DNA from: Rhizobiales bacterium Ga0077537
GTDB lineage: Bacteria > Pseudomonadota > Alphaproteobacteria > Rhizobiales > Hyphomicrobiaceae
Reading direction: 5' to 3'
DNA length: 64,000 nt
NCBI GenBank assembly: GCA_001464955.1
Contig: LNEM01000011.1
Location: 33,153 to 97,152 of the forward strand
Part shown: one piece after another, positions 18,697 through 26,728 of the stretch
Position numbering within the stretch: position 1 is the stretch's first letter
Layout of the letters: each line of letters opens with the position of its first letter
Position numbers and translations under genes: made by a program
Notes under the pieces: model-generated
What the model was told of the DNA's origin: nothing
Databases searched by the model: none
The model's input: only the letters and a program-made list of their open reading frames with translations

Positions 18697-19227
18697 ATGA
18701 CCGCCCCCGTTCCCGAGATCGCCACACGACCCGCCCAGCAGTCGGACATGCCCGCGATTCACGACCTGAGCGTTCGGCTGTTCGGTCCGGGACGCTTTGC
18801 CCGCAGCGCCTATCGCGTCCGCGAGGGAACACGCGACATATCGGACTTCTGCCGGGTGGCGATCGCCGGTGAGCGCGTCATTGCAGCCATCCGCATGACC
18901 TCGATCCTCATCGGCGGCAAGCCGGGCGCCTTGTTGCTCGGACCACTTGCGGTCGATGCCGAGTTCGCCAATCAGGGCCACGGCCGCCGGCTCATTGCCG
19001 AGGTAGCAGAACATGCCCGTCAGGCTGGCCGCGAACTGATCGTGCTGGTCGGCGACCTGCCCTATTACGGCCGGCTCGGGTTCGTCGCCGTTCCTCCGCC
19101 GCGGATCGTTTTGCCCGGGCCGGCCGATCCGGCTCGGATCCTCGTCCTCGAACTTGTGCCGGGAGCCCTGTCGCGCTTCGAGGGGCTGGTCACGGCTGCG
19201 CCGGACGCCATCGCCCCCCGGTCCTGA
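18697..19227 (+). CDS. GNAT family N-acetyltransferase
   Basis: A 176-residue acetyltransferase of the GNAT fold, similar in layout to YhbS-type enzymes. The acetyl-CoA site lies in LLLGPLAVDAEFANQGHGRRLI, where the QGHGRRL loop is the pyrophosphate-binding motif, and is followed by VGDLPYYGRLGFV. The acceptor is unknown. The start at 18697 (MTAPVPEIATRP) is chosen over an earlier in-frame start at 18562 because the extension is Arg/Pro-rich and unlike the family. Its stop codon sits in the loop of a perfect GC-rich hairpin (19214-19238). Confidence 0.88.
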   Translation: MTAPVPEIATRPAQQSDMPAIHDLSVRLFGPGRFARSAYRVREGTRDISDFCRVAIAGERVIAAIRMTSILIGGKPGALLLGPLAVDAEFANQGHGRRLIAEVAEHARQAGRELIVLVGDLPYYGRLGFVAVPPPRIVLPGPADPARILVLELVPGALSRFEGLVTAAPDAIAPRS

Positions 19228-19238
19228 GGACCGAGGGG
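19214..19238. terminator. Hairpin spanning the GNAT stop codon
   Basis: CGGTCC (19219-19224), loop TGA (19225-19227, the stop codon) and GGACCG (19228-19233), extended by CCCC/GGGG arms. It lies between the plus-strand GNAT gene and a convergent minus-strand gene, so it could serve both strands. Confidence 0.45.
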
Positions 19239-19295
19239 CGCAGCACGATCGGTGAGCCGGCACCGGGGAAGACCGCCGGTCACCGTTGGCCCGAT

Positions 19296-19556
19296 TTACC
19301 AGATGCAGGCGCGAACCTTGTAGCCGTGCCGCCAGACCCAGCCGTAGTGGTTGCACGTCGGAGCGTAGTAGCGGTACGCGGGCTTGTAGTAGCGATAGCC
19401 GTAGGCCGGACGATACTTGTAGCTGTAGCTGTGACCGTAGCTGCCCTTCCAGCCGTGCCCGCCCCATTTCTTGTGGCCGTAGCCGGCATCTGCCGACGTT
19501 GCCATTCCGGCCGTTGCGACGATGAGGGCGGCGGCGAGTGCGATGTTCTTCAACAT
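19296..19556 (-). CDS. Small secreted Gly/Tyr/Lys-rich protein
   Basis: An 86-residue precursor with a signal peptide (MLKNIALAAALIVATAGMAT, cleavage probably after SADA near residue 24). The mature part is rich in Gly, Tyr, His and Lys, e.g. GYGHKKWGGHGWKGSYGHS, with two Cys (in APTCNHYGWVW and VRACIW) that could form one disulfide. A clear AAGGAGATATCGTC-type ribosome binding site precedes the ATG. The adjacent gene at 19623 encodes a similar protein with a matching C-terminal VCVAWY, so the pair are paralogues. Small proteins of this composition occur in many Rhizobiales; the function is unknown. Confidence 0.82.
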   Translation of the reverse strand: MLKNIALAAALIVATAGMATSADAGYGHKKWGGHGWKGSYGHSYSYKYRPAYGYRYYKPAYRYYAPTCNHYGWVWRHGYKVRACIW

Positions 19557-19622
19557 GACGATATCTCCTTGAGAGAATTTGGATTGCTGTCTGATTTCAG
19601 GGCTTTGAATTGATGGATCGGT

Positions 19623-19859
19623 TCAGTACCAGGCCACACAGACCCGCTTCTTGTGACCGTAGTGATAGGCCCACACCCGCTTCGCGCAGACCGGCTTGTA
19701 GACGCGGTAGCCGTAGTGATGCCGGTGTCCGTAGGCCTTGAAGTGGTGGAACTTCCCGAAGTGATGGCCCTTGTGGCGGTACCCGGCCTCCGCCGGCGCG
19801 ATGGACGCCGTGGCTGCGAGAACACCTGCAACGAGAGCGAAGACGAATGCGCGTTTCAT
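19623..19859 (-). CDS. Small secreted His/Tyr-rich protein
   Basis: A 78-residue precursor with signal peptide MKRAFVFALVAGVLAATAS...APAEA (cleavage near residue 25). The mature chain has His-Lys/Tyr clusters (GYRHKGHHFGKFHHF, GHRHHYGYRVYKP) and two Cys near the C terminus. It has 19 or more aromatic/His residues in ~53, a composition suited to metal binding or a structured envelope protein, but that is inference. It is a paralogue of the neighbour at 19296, which lies 66 bp downstream on the same strand. AGACCAGTC-ATG spacing gives only a weak ribosome site; the start is set by the signal peptide. Confidence 0.8.
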   Translation of the reverse strand: MKRAFVFALVAGVLAATASIAPAEAGYRHKGHHFGKFHHFKAYGHRHHYGYRVYKPVCAKRVWAYHYGHKKRVCVAWY

Positions 19860-20415
19860 GACTGGTCTCCAGTTGTCGATTTCTCAGATTGGGTGCCGCT
19901 TCCGTCGAGTGTCGTCGGTAGTGGTCACCGCGTTCTGATCTGCGTTCAATATACATGAAATCGAGCCGATGCGTATTGTTTTATTATCACATGTCCGTGA
20001 TCGGCGTTCAGGAAAATCAAAATACTGATGAATAAGGATTTTTTTGCGAGTCCGTCGATCGATCTCCGCTCGACGCCCCAAGCCCGCACCCGATCCACCC
20101 CAGGTTTCGCCCAACGCTAGGACGGGGAAGGCGCTGTGGAGGTCTGGCGCTACGTCGGAATGATCGGCACCCCACGGAGGAAGCTTGCCCCCGTTTGGCC
20201 GAGCGCCCGGAACACTTCAACCAAGCGTGTGCCGCCGATCACGAAATTCGCCCCTCGGATCACGTCCGATGGGCGGCTGATCACTGTTCGTCACTGGTCC
20301 GTGACACCCTATGGCCAACTGCGGGTTTGGCGACTTATCTGTGTGTCATCGGCAGCGAGAGACCGACACGAAGATCAACGAACTCGCTGACATAACATAC
20401 AAAAGGAGCCATGCC
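19860..20415. other. 556-bp intergenic region, AT-rich core
   Basis: This divergent spacer lies between the secreted His/Tyr-rich gene (-) and the TAPRS-repeat gene (+). Positions ~19935-20050 are markedly AT-rich for this genome, with TATTGTTTTATTATC and a T7 run. They probably hold the minus-strand promoter. The part from 20100 to 20400 has open frames without family resemblance or good starts. I see no tRNA or clear terminator. Confidence 0.5.
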
Positions 20416-20667
20416 ATGAAGACCATCGCCGCCTCCATCCTCGCCCTCGGCCTGTTCGCCGGCGCCGCCAGCGCAGCCAACGTCGGTGTGTTCGCCGACC
20501 TCGCCGAGACCGCCCCGCGCAGCGCCTTTGCAGACATCGCAGACACCGCGCCCCGCTCGCCCTTCGATCAGATCCGCGACACGGCTCCGCGCTCGCCCTT
20601 CGCCGACATCCAGGCGACCGCTCCCCGCGCCGGCATCTTCGGCGACATCGACCGCAAGGCGCCCTGA
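20416..20667 (+). CDS. Secreted TAPRS-repeat protein
   Basis: An 83-residue precursor. Residues 1-20 are a signal peptide ending in AASA. The rest is 4.7 copies of a 12-residue unit with consensus F-A-D-I-x-x-T-A-P-R-S-P: residues 26-37, 38-49, 50-61, 62-74 (one extra residue) and 75-83 (partial). There are no Cys residues. AAAAGGAGCC lies upstream; ATG at 20411 is out of frame and 20416 is the in-frame start. No known domain is recognised. The regular spacing suggests a repeat-stacked or surface-bound extracellular protein, which is inference. Confidence 0.8.
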   Translation: MKTIAASILALGLFAGAASAANVGVFADLAETAPRSAFADIADTAPRSPFDQIRDTAPRSPFADIQATAPRAGIFGDIDRKAP

Positions 20668-20826
20668 GCCGCACCTCTCGACGACAGTTCGAGCTTCTCA
20701 TCCCCCGCCTCGGACGCCCCCGCGTCCGGGGCGGTCATCATTCTGGTGATGCCTGCCCGGTCCGCCTTGCCCCCGGACACTGCCTCGTGCAGGGTCGCCG
20801 CGACCCCTGAGCCCTTCGGAACGGCC

Positions 20827-21753
20827 ATGACAGCGCGCGCGACGGACCGGAACTGGAACGACGTCTATTTCACGTCGCAGGACGGCTTGCGCCTCCACGC
20901 CCGGTACTATCCCGCCGCGGCCGGTCACCGGCGGCCTGTGCTCTGCCTTCCCGGACTCGCCCGTAACGCGCGCGACTTCCACGTTCTCGCAAGCCATTTG
21001 TCGGATCCGCGCAATCCCGCGTCCCGCGACGTGCTCGCCGTCGACTACCGCGGCCGCGGTCTGTCGGCGTGGGATCCCAACTGGCGAAACTACAATATCC
21101 AGATCGAGATGCAGGACGCACTCGACCTGCTCACGATCGCTGGCTTCTCGGACGTTGCCGTCGTCGGCACCTCCCGTGGTGGCCTTGCCGCCATGATGAT
21201 GGCCTGCCTTCGCCCCGGCGCCGTTGGCGCGGTCGTCCTGAACGATATCGGTCCGATCATCGAACGCGACGGCCTCGTCCGTTTGATCGCCTACGTGTCC
21301 CGTGTTCCTCTGCCGGCGACATGGGACGAAGCGACAACCCTCGTACGCGATATGCACCACCGCGCGTTCCCCGGCGTGCCCGAGGAGCACTGGACCGAAA
21401 TCGCCCGCCAGTGGTTCAACGAGGAGAACGGCCGCCCCGCCCGTGGCTTTGATCCGGAGCTTTCGAAGTCGTCGTCGCTGACCGATGGCCCGATGCCGGA
21501 ATTATGGCCTCAATTCAGAGCCTTGTCGCGAATCCCGACCATGGCCATCCGGGGCGAATTCTCCGACGTGCTGTCGCAGGAGACGCTGAGCGATATGGCC
21601 ATCGCCCACCCGCGGCTGGAAACCCATGTCACGCGCGGCCAGGGCCACGCCCCCCTGCTGAGGGACCGGGCGACGGTTCTCGCGCTGGAAGAATTCCTCG
21701 TTCGCTCGGAAGCCGGCGTCACCGCCACGCGGGTGGCGCTGAGACACGGCTGA
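20827..21753 (+). CDS. Alpha/beta hydrolase
   Basis: A 308-residue alpha/beta-fold hydrolase. The strand-helix nucleophile elbow is [13 protein letters not shown] (Ser in GTSRGG), the oxyanion region is [13 protein letters not shown], and the terminal His is in GQGHAPLL. The overall form resembles the esterase/epoxide hydrolase group; the substrate is not assignable. ATG 20827 follows CCCTTCGGAACGGCC; an upstream in-frame extension to 20746 lacks family features. It precedes the pyrB group by 130 bp on the same strand but with no clear functional link. Confidence 0.9.
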   Translation: MTARATDRNWNDVYFTSQDGLRLHARYYPAAAGHRRPVLCLPGLARNARDFHVLASHLSDPRNPASRDVLAVDYRGRGLSAWDPNWRNYNIQIEMQDALDLLTIAGFSDVAVVGTSRGGLAAMMMACLRPGAVGAVVLNDIGPIIERDGLVRLIAYVSRVPLPATWDEATTLVRDMHHRAFPGVPEEHWTEIARQWFNEENGRPARGFDPELSKSSSLTDGPMPELWPQFRALSRIPTMAIRGEFSDVLSQETLSDMAIAHPRLETHVTRGQGHAPLLRDRATVLALEEFLVRSEAGVTATRVALRHG

Positions 21754-21883
21754 AGAATCGCGCGATCCGTTACCTCGCGGCCTCGACGGAACCGCCTCAG
21801 GCAACATTACGATGACCATGTGGTGGGAAACGCCGTCCCTCCACTTGCCATGTTGGGCGCGGGCCTTTAAGAGCACGACTTTA

Positions 21884-22837
21884 ATGACCATCCAGGCAAC
21901 AGCGCCCGCGCTTTTCTCCCGCCGCCATCTCCTCACATGCGAGGGGCTGACAGCTCCGGAGATAACGTCGCTCCTCGACCTCGCCGATCACGCTGCCGAG
22001 TTGAACCGACAGGTCAACAAGAAGCGCGACGTTCTGCGTGGCCGGACCCTCATAAATCTGTTCTTCGAGGCGTCGACCCGCACCCAGGCGTCGTTCGAGC
22101 TGGCCGGCAAGCGCCTCGGCGCCGACGTCATGAACATGAACGTCTCGACGTCGTCGGTGCAAAAGGGCGAGACGCTCATCGACACGGCCATGACCCTGAA
22201 CGCCATGCGCCCCGACATGATCGTCGTCCGTCATCATGCGGCCGGCGCGGTCGAGCTGCTCTCGCAGAAGGTCGATTGCTCCGTCATCAATGCCGGCGAT
22301 GGTGCCCACGAGCATCCGACGCAGGCGCTGCTCGATGCGCTCACCATCCGCCGCGCGAAGGGCCGCATCGCGGGCCTGACCGTCGCCATCTGCGGTGACA
22401 TCCTGCACAGCCGTGTCGCCCGCTCGAACATTCATCTTTTCAATACTCTGGGCGCGCGTGTGCGCCTCGTGGCGCCCTCGACACTTCTTCCAACGGGCAT
22501 CGAGCGCCTCGGCGCGGAGGTCTTCACCGACATGTGGAAGGGCCTCGAGGGCGCTGACATCGTGATGATGCTGCGATTGCAGCGCGAGCGCATGCAAGGC
22601 AACTACGTGCCCTCGACACGCGAGTACTACCACTTCTTCGGCCTCGACCAGGAAAAGCTCGCCCAGGCCCGCCCCGACGCGCTGATCATGCACCCGGGCC
22701 CCATGAATCGCGGCGTCGAGATCGCATCCGCCATCGCCGACCATTCCCGCAGCGTCATCCGCGATCAGGTCGAGATGGGCGTTGCCGTGCGCATGGCCGT
22801 GCTCGAGGCTTTGGCGCGCAAGTTGCCGAACCATTGA
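21884..22837 (+). CDS. pyrB: Aspartate carbamoyltransferase catalytic subunit
   Basis: A 317-residue ATCase, the committed step of pyrimidine synthesis, joining carbamoyl phosphate and aspartate. The carbamoyl-phosphate site STRTQASFE is present (FFEASTRTQ), as are the [17 protein letters not shown] motif, the [12 protein letters not shown] motif and the aspartate-binding [12 protein letters not shown] 21884 ([12 protein letters not shown]) is used; the longer frame to 21812 has a Trp/Pro-rich N terminus not typical of the family. It is followed 7 bp later by a dihydroorotase-like gene lacking metal ligands, as in organisms where such a protein joins the ATCase complex. Confidence 0.96.
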   Translation: MTIQATAPALFSRRHLLTCEGLTAPEITSLLDLADHAAELNRQVNKKRDVLRGRTLINLFFEASTRTQASFELAGKRLGADVMNMNVSTSSVQKGETLIDTAMTLNAMRPDMIVVRHHAAGAVELLSQKVDCSVINAGDGAHEHPTQALLDALTIRRAKGRIAGLTVAICGDILHSRVARSNIHLFNTLGARVRLVAPSTLLPTGIERLGAEVFTDMWKGLEGADIVMMLRLQRERMQGNYVPSTREYYHFFGLDQEKLAQARPDALIMHPGPMNRGVEIASAIADHSRSVIRDQVEMGVAVRMAVLEALARKLPNH

Positions 22838-22844
22838 GGCAGCC

Positions 22845-24176
22845 ATGAAAAGAGCACTTCAAACCGCCGAGGCGCCCGGTGCCACGGCCTTCATCAATGC
22901 ACGTCTGATCGATCCCGAAAGCGGTCGCGACGAGCCCGGCGGCTTGCTGGTGACCGGCTCCACGATCGCCGATCTCGGGAGCCATCTGCGCCGCAACGCC
23001 CCCCAGGGCGCCGAGGTCGTGGATTGTCACGGCCACGTTCTGTGTCCCGGTATCGTCGACATGCAGGTGTTCACTGGCGATCCGGGTCAGGAACACCGCG
23101 AAACCCTGAAGACGGCGAGCTTCGCTGCTGCGGCCGGCGGCGTCACGACGATCATCTGCATGCCCGACACCGAGCCGGTCATCGATCAGGTGGCTCTGGT
23201 CGATTATGTCCAGCGCCGTGCCCGCGAACGCGCCATCGTGCACGTCCACATCATGGCGGCCGTGACGCGCGGCCTCAAAGGCGAGGAGATGGCGGAACTC
23301 GGCCTCCTCCAGCGCGCCGGCGCCATCGCCTTCACCAACGGCAAGTCGTCCATCGCGAATGCCCGCGTCATGCGCAACGCGCTGCTTTATGCCCGCGATT
23401 TCGACGCGCTCCTCGTCCACCACACGGAAGACCCGCATCTGTCGTCCGGCTCGGCCATGAACTCGTCCGAGATGTCGACACGGCTGGGCCTCCCCGGTGT
23501 GCACACGTTCGCCGAAGTGATCATGGTCGAGCGTGACGTCCGGCTCGTCGAGATGACGCGCGGCCGATATCATGCCGCGACCATTTCCTGCCGCGATAGC
23601 CTCGATGTCGTTCGCCGCGCCAAGTCGAAGAAGCTCCCCGTCACCTGCGGCGTCTCGATCAACCACCTGACGTTGAACGAGAACGACATCGGCCCCTATC
23701 GCACATTCTTCAAATTGCGACCGCCCTTGCGCTCCGAGGACGATCGCGCCGCCCTCGTGCGCGGCCTCGCCGACGGCGACATCGACATCATCGTCTCGAG
23801 CCACGACCCCCAGGACGCCGACGTGAAGCGGCGCCCCTTCGCCGAGGCGGCCGACGGCGCCATCGGCCTCGAGACGCTCGTTCCGGCAGCCCTCCGCCTC
23901 TTTCATTCGGGCGAGGTCGGTCTGGTGCCCCTGTTACGCGCCATGACGATCAATCCGGCGAAGCTGCTCGGGCTGCCGACGGGCCGGCTCGCGAAAGGCG
24001 CCCCGGCGGATCTGGCCCTGATCGATCTGAACACGCCGTGGGTCGTGGACCGCGAGCAGATGCGCGCGCGTTCGAAGAACTCCCCGTTCGACGAACAGAA
24101 GGTGCAGGGGCGCGTCCTGCGGACCATGGTCGATGGACGGACCGTCTACCAGTACGGAGTGACGGATCGCTACTGA
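22845..24176 (+). CDS. pyrC: Dihydroorotase-like protein, metal ligands lost (PyrX/PyrC' type)
   Basis: A 443-residue protein of the long dihydroorotase family, adjacent to pyrB. Active enzymes carry an HxH pair after PGxxD; here the region reads PGIVDMQVF (residues 68-76), so both His are replaced by Gln74 and Phe76. The TDHAPH motif is SSHDPQ (318-323), losing the catalytic Asp. The His of VHHTEDPHL and of INHLTLNENDI remain. In Pseudomonas a non-catalytic dihydroorotase homologue (PyrC'/PyrX) assembles with PyrB, and the same role is inferred here. An active dihydroorotase must then be encoded elsewhere. The start at 22845 follows AGGCAGCC. Confidence 0.9.
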   Translation: MKRALQTAEAPGATAFINARLIDPESGRDEPGGLLVTGSTIADLGSHLRRNAPQGAEVVDCHGHVLCPGIVDMQVFTGDPGQEHRETLKTASFAAAAGGVTTIICMPDTEPVIDQVALVDYVQRRARERAIVHVHIMAAVTRGLKGEEMAELGLLQRAGAIAFTNGKSSIANARVMRNALLYARDFDALLVHHTEDPHLSSGSAMNSSEMSTRLGLPGVHTFAEVIMVERDVRLVEMTRGRYHAATISCRDSLDVVRRAKSKKLPVTCGVSINHLTLNENDIGPYRTFFKLRPPLRSEDDRAALVRGLADGDIDIIVSSHDPQDADVKRRPFAEAADGAIGLETLVPAALRLFHSGEVGLVPLLRAMTINPAKLLGLPTGRLAKGAPADLALIDLNTPWVVDREQMRARSKNSPFDEQKVQGRVLRTMVDGRTVYQYGVTDRY

Positions 24177-24221
24177 GCCCCGACGCGCTGTCTGTCGAGC
24201 TGCCTTTGGAGAGCCTGCCCC

Positions 24222-24929
24222 GTGCTTTCGAACCCCCTCGCCCAGACGGCCCTCATGCTGCTCGTCGGCTATGCGCTCGGATCGATCCCGTTCGGCCTCT
24301 TGCTGACACGCGCGGCCGGCCTCGGTGACGTCCGCAAGATCGGCTCCGGCAATATCGGGGCGACCAACGTCCTTCGCACCGGCAACAAGAAGCTCGCGGC
24401 TTTGACGCTCCTGCTGGATGCCTTGAAGGGCACGGCCGCGGTCCTGCTCGGCGCCTGGATCGCATCCTGGCTCGCCGCCCGGGCCTACGTCGTCGAAAAC
24501 CCGTTCGCACCAGGAAGCGGCGGCATCGGCGCCGATATCATCGTGGCCAAGGCAAAGGCTGGCGCTGCAGTGCTCGTCGCTGGCATGACGGCCGGCCTTG
24601 GCGCCTTCATCGGGCACATCTTTCCCGTCTGGCTCGGCTTCAAGGGCGGCAAGGGCGTGGCCACCTACATCGGCGTGCTGATCGGCGCCGTATGGCCGGC
24701 AGCACTCCTGTTTGCCGCCGTATGGCTGGCAACGGCCGCCGCGACGCGTTACTCCTCGCTGTCGGCCCTCGTCGCGACCGTCGTCGTCTTCGTCTACCTG
24801 GCTGCGACCGGCGGGCCGTTCGTTGCGCCCATTGCCGCGCTGATATCGGCCTTGCTGTTCTGGAAGCATCGGGAGAACATCAGGCGCTTGCTGGCGGGGA
24901 CGGAGTCGAAGATTGGCGCCAAGGGATAA
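24222..24929 (+). CDS. plsY: Glycerol-3-phosphate acyltransferase PlsY
   Basis: A 235-residue polytopic inner-membrane enzyme that acylates glycerol-3-phosphate from acyl-phosphate to start phospholipid synthesis. The conserved motifs [11 protein letters not shown], the phosphate-binding [30 protein letters not shown] and a C-terminal KHRENIRRL are all present. It is ~25-35 residues longer than the usual 200; the extra stretch (about residues 85-118, [20 protein letters not shown]) is a loop between membrane segments. The GTG start follows GAGAGCCTGCCCC. The 3' end overlaps dprA by 17 nt. Confidence 0.93.
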   Translation: MLSNPLAQTALMLLVGYALGSIPFGLLLTRAAGLGDVRKIGSGNIGATNVLRTGNKKLAALTLLLDALKGTAAVLLGAWIASWLAARAYVVENPFAPGSGGIGADIIVAKAKAGAAVLVAGMTAGLGAFIGHIFPVWLGFKGGKGVATYIGVLIGAVWPAALLFAAVWLATAAATRYSSLSALVATVVVFVYLAATGGPFVAPIAALISALLFWKHRENIRRLLAGTESKIGAKG

Positions 24930-26163
24930 CTCGGCCGACCTGTTTACCCCCGCGCCGCTTCCCGTCGCTCCCCTCGACGATGCCCAGCGCCTAGCCTGCC
25001 TGCGCCTCATACGTTCCGAGAACGTGGGCCCGGTCACGTTTCGCGATCTGATCAATCACTATGGTGGCGCACGCCAGGCCCTTGACGCCTTACCCGAACT
25101 CGCTCGACGCGCCGGACGCCGCCGGCCGATCGTCATCTGTCCGGCTGATCGCGCCGAGGCCGAGCTTGCGGCTGCGGCCCGCCACGGCGCCCGTCCCCTG
25201 TTCACGATCGAGCCGGGCTATCCTCCGGCGCTCGCCCACCTCGCGGCTCCGCCACCGATGCTCTACGTCAAGGGCCGACCCGAGCTCCTGACCAACGATG
25301 CGCTCGCGATCGTCGGCTCGCGCAATGCGTCGGCGGCAGGCATCGCCATGACTCGACTATTGGCCAGTCGCGTCGGCACGGCCGGCTTCATGATCGCGTC
25401 CGGTCTCGCCCGTGGTATCGACGCCGCGGCCCACGACGCATCGCTGTCGACGGGCACCATCGCCGTTCTCGCGGGCGGCATCGATTTCGTCTATCCGCCT
25501 GAGAATGCCGGGCTTCACGCGCGGATCGCCGAGAGCGGCTGCCTCGTGACCGAAATGCCCCCCGGATTCCAGCCCCGCGGCCAGGACTTCCCGCGGCGCA
25601 ACCGCATCGTCTCGGGCCTGTCGCTCGGCGTCCTCGTGATCGAGGCCGTGCGCCGCTCCGGCAGCCTGATCACCGCCCACTCGGCCAACGAGCAGGGACG
25701 TGTCGTGATGGCCGTTCCCGGCCATCCCCTGGACCCTCGGTCGGAAGGCCCCAATGGCTTGCTGCGCCAGCCGGGCGTCACCATGGTTACCTCGGCGAAC
25801 GACGTGCTAGAGGTGCTCGAGCCCATGCGACGCAAGTGGTCGGGTCCGGGAGGGCGGCTGGCCGAGGCGGGTCCCGGTGCGATCTGGGAACCCAACGGCC
25901 ACGAACAGCCGGACGAAACCTCCTCTGCTGACCGAACGCCATCCTCGACGACCCGCCCTCCGCCAGACGCCGGAATGGTCGGCGGCATGGACGCGGACGC
26001 TATGGTCCTTTCGGCATTGAGCCCCGCCCCGGCGACCATCGACGATATCGCCCGCGCGACCGGGTTGAGCGCCCGAGCCGTAAAGACTGCGCTCATGGAG
26101 CTGTCGCTGGCGGGACGCGTCGAGCAGCACGGCAACCAGCTGGTTTCGCTCAAGGACCCGTGA
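24913..26163 (+). CDS. dprA: DNA-processing protein DprA
   Basis: A 416-residue DprA/Smf protein, the loader of RecA onto incoming single-stranded DNA in transformation. After an N-terminal SAM-like segment it has the Rossmann core: [48 protein letters not shown] and the Arg-rich [21 protein letters not shown] winged-helix domain closes the protein (residues ~355-416, [19 protein letters not shown]). A low-complexity Ser/Pro linker (~315-345) precedes it. The start overlaps plsY by 17 nt. The pyrB-pyrC-plsY-dprA-topA order is shared by many Hyphomicrobiales. Confidence 0.95.
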   Translation: MAPRDNSADLFTPAPLPVAPLDDAQRLACLRLIRSENVGPVTFRDLINHYGGARQALDALPELARRAGRRRPIVICPADRAEAELAAAARHGARPLFTIEPGYPPALAHLAAPPPMLYVKGRPELLTNDALAIVGSRNASAAGIAMTRLLASRVGTAGFMIASGLARGIDAAAHDASLSTGTIAVLAGGIDFVYPPENAGLHARIAESGCLVTEMPPGFQPRGQDFPRRNRIVSGLSLGVLVIEAVRRSGSLITAHSANEQGRVVMAVPGHPLDPRSEGPNGLLRQPGVTMVTSANDVLEVLEPMRRKWSGPGGRLAEAGPGAIWEPNGHEQPDETSSADRTPSSTTRPPPDAGMVGGMDADAMVLSALSPAPATIDDIARATGLSARAVKTALMELSLAGRVEQHGNQLVSLKDP

Positions 26164-26204
26164 GGGAGTACTTTCAGGCGCTCCCGCGACGGAAGCGCCT
26201 GCCG

Positions 26205-26483
26205 TCAGCGACGCCTCATCTGCAGATTGGCCTCGGTTTGGGCGAGAACCAGAAGCCCAGCGAGGGTCGGGCAGCGGAGACGCTCGGCAATCTCCGAAAG
26301 CTCTCCAGCAAGGTCTGCGAGATAGGCGAGTTGATCGGCTTCGTTGTGGGGCTCGTGCGACTGCCCGGCCAGGGCACCTCGGCCATCGCGGTCATCGCGG
26401 TCATGGCGGTCATCGCGGTCATCCGATGACGTGGTTGCAATCGAATCAACAGCTTGCGAATGGGTATTCTGGTTCATCGTCAT
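26205..26483 (-). CDS. Small hypothetical protein with Asp/Arg repeat
   Basis: A 92-residue cytosolic protein encoded divergently from topA. GGAGG lies 8 nt before the ATG at 26483. Residues ~23-38 are an Asp-Arg repeat (DDRDDRHDRDDRDGR) from five 9-bp units. The C-terminal half forms an amphipathic helix pair, ADQLAYLADLAGELSEIAE, then LAGLLVLAQTEANLQMRRR. Similar short C-terminal domains are common in Rhizobiales hypothetical proteins, and no function is known. The opposing plus-strand frame lacks a good start and its hydrophobic end is the complement of the repeat, so the minus-strand gene is preferred. Confidence 0.65.
   Translation of the reverse strand: MTMNQNTHSQAVDSIATTSSDDRDDRHDRDDRDGRGALAGQSHEPHNEADQLAYLADLAGELSEIAERLRCPTLAGLLVLAQTEANLQMRRR
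26382..26426. repeat. Five 9-bp tandem units
   Basis: Five near-identical units of GTCATCGCG (plus strand; 26382-26390, 26391-26399, 26400-26408, 26409-26417, 26418-26426) lie inside the small minus-strand gene and encode an in-frame Asp-Asp/His-Arg repeat. The unit length, a multiple of three, keeps the frame if copies change. Confidence 0.8.
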
Positions 26484-26601
26484 TGGAATGGCCTCCATCG
26501 TGAATATTGGCCGCAATCGAATCGCGATCACCCGCCGCCAGCTTAACGCAGACGCCAACCAAAGGTTGCGCAAAAAATAAGACCACACGTAATTGTCAGT
26601 A

Positions 26602-26618
26602 GTCAAACCGGGTTTGAC
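26602..26618. promoter_or_regulatory. Perfect palindrome with TTGACA before topA
   Basis: GTCAAACC (26602-26609), a central G, then GGTTTGAC (26611-26618) form a perfect 17-bp inverted repeat in the divergent spacer between the small gene and topA. Its right arm is part of TTGACA (26614-26619), and a weak CATATC lies 17 nt downstream, an acceptable -35/-10 pair for topA. A dimeric regulator site at the promoter is inferred. Confidence 0.45.
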
Positions 26619-26728
26619 AGGAAGTCCCCCGTCAACCATATCGAGGGAGGTGGTCAGGGCCGCCGAGAGCGCGCCATCGCGCTCAGACACCTTGGACAGA
26701 CACCAGCGAATTCAGCGATCGGACGCCA

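Noticed and set aside
20136..20390. 84-residue plus-strand frame before the TAPRS gene
   Set aside because: No ribosome site, no recognisable domain or signal peptide; composition unlike surrounding genes.
26160..26429. Plus-strand small frame directly after dprA
   Set aside because: Its hydrophobic end AIAVIAVMAVIAVIR is just the complement of the 9-bp repeat; the minus-strand gene has a GGAGG site and a plausible helical domain.
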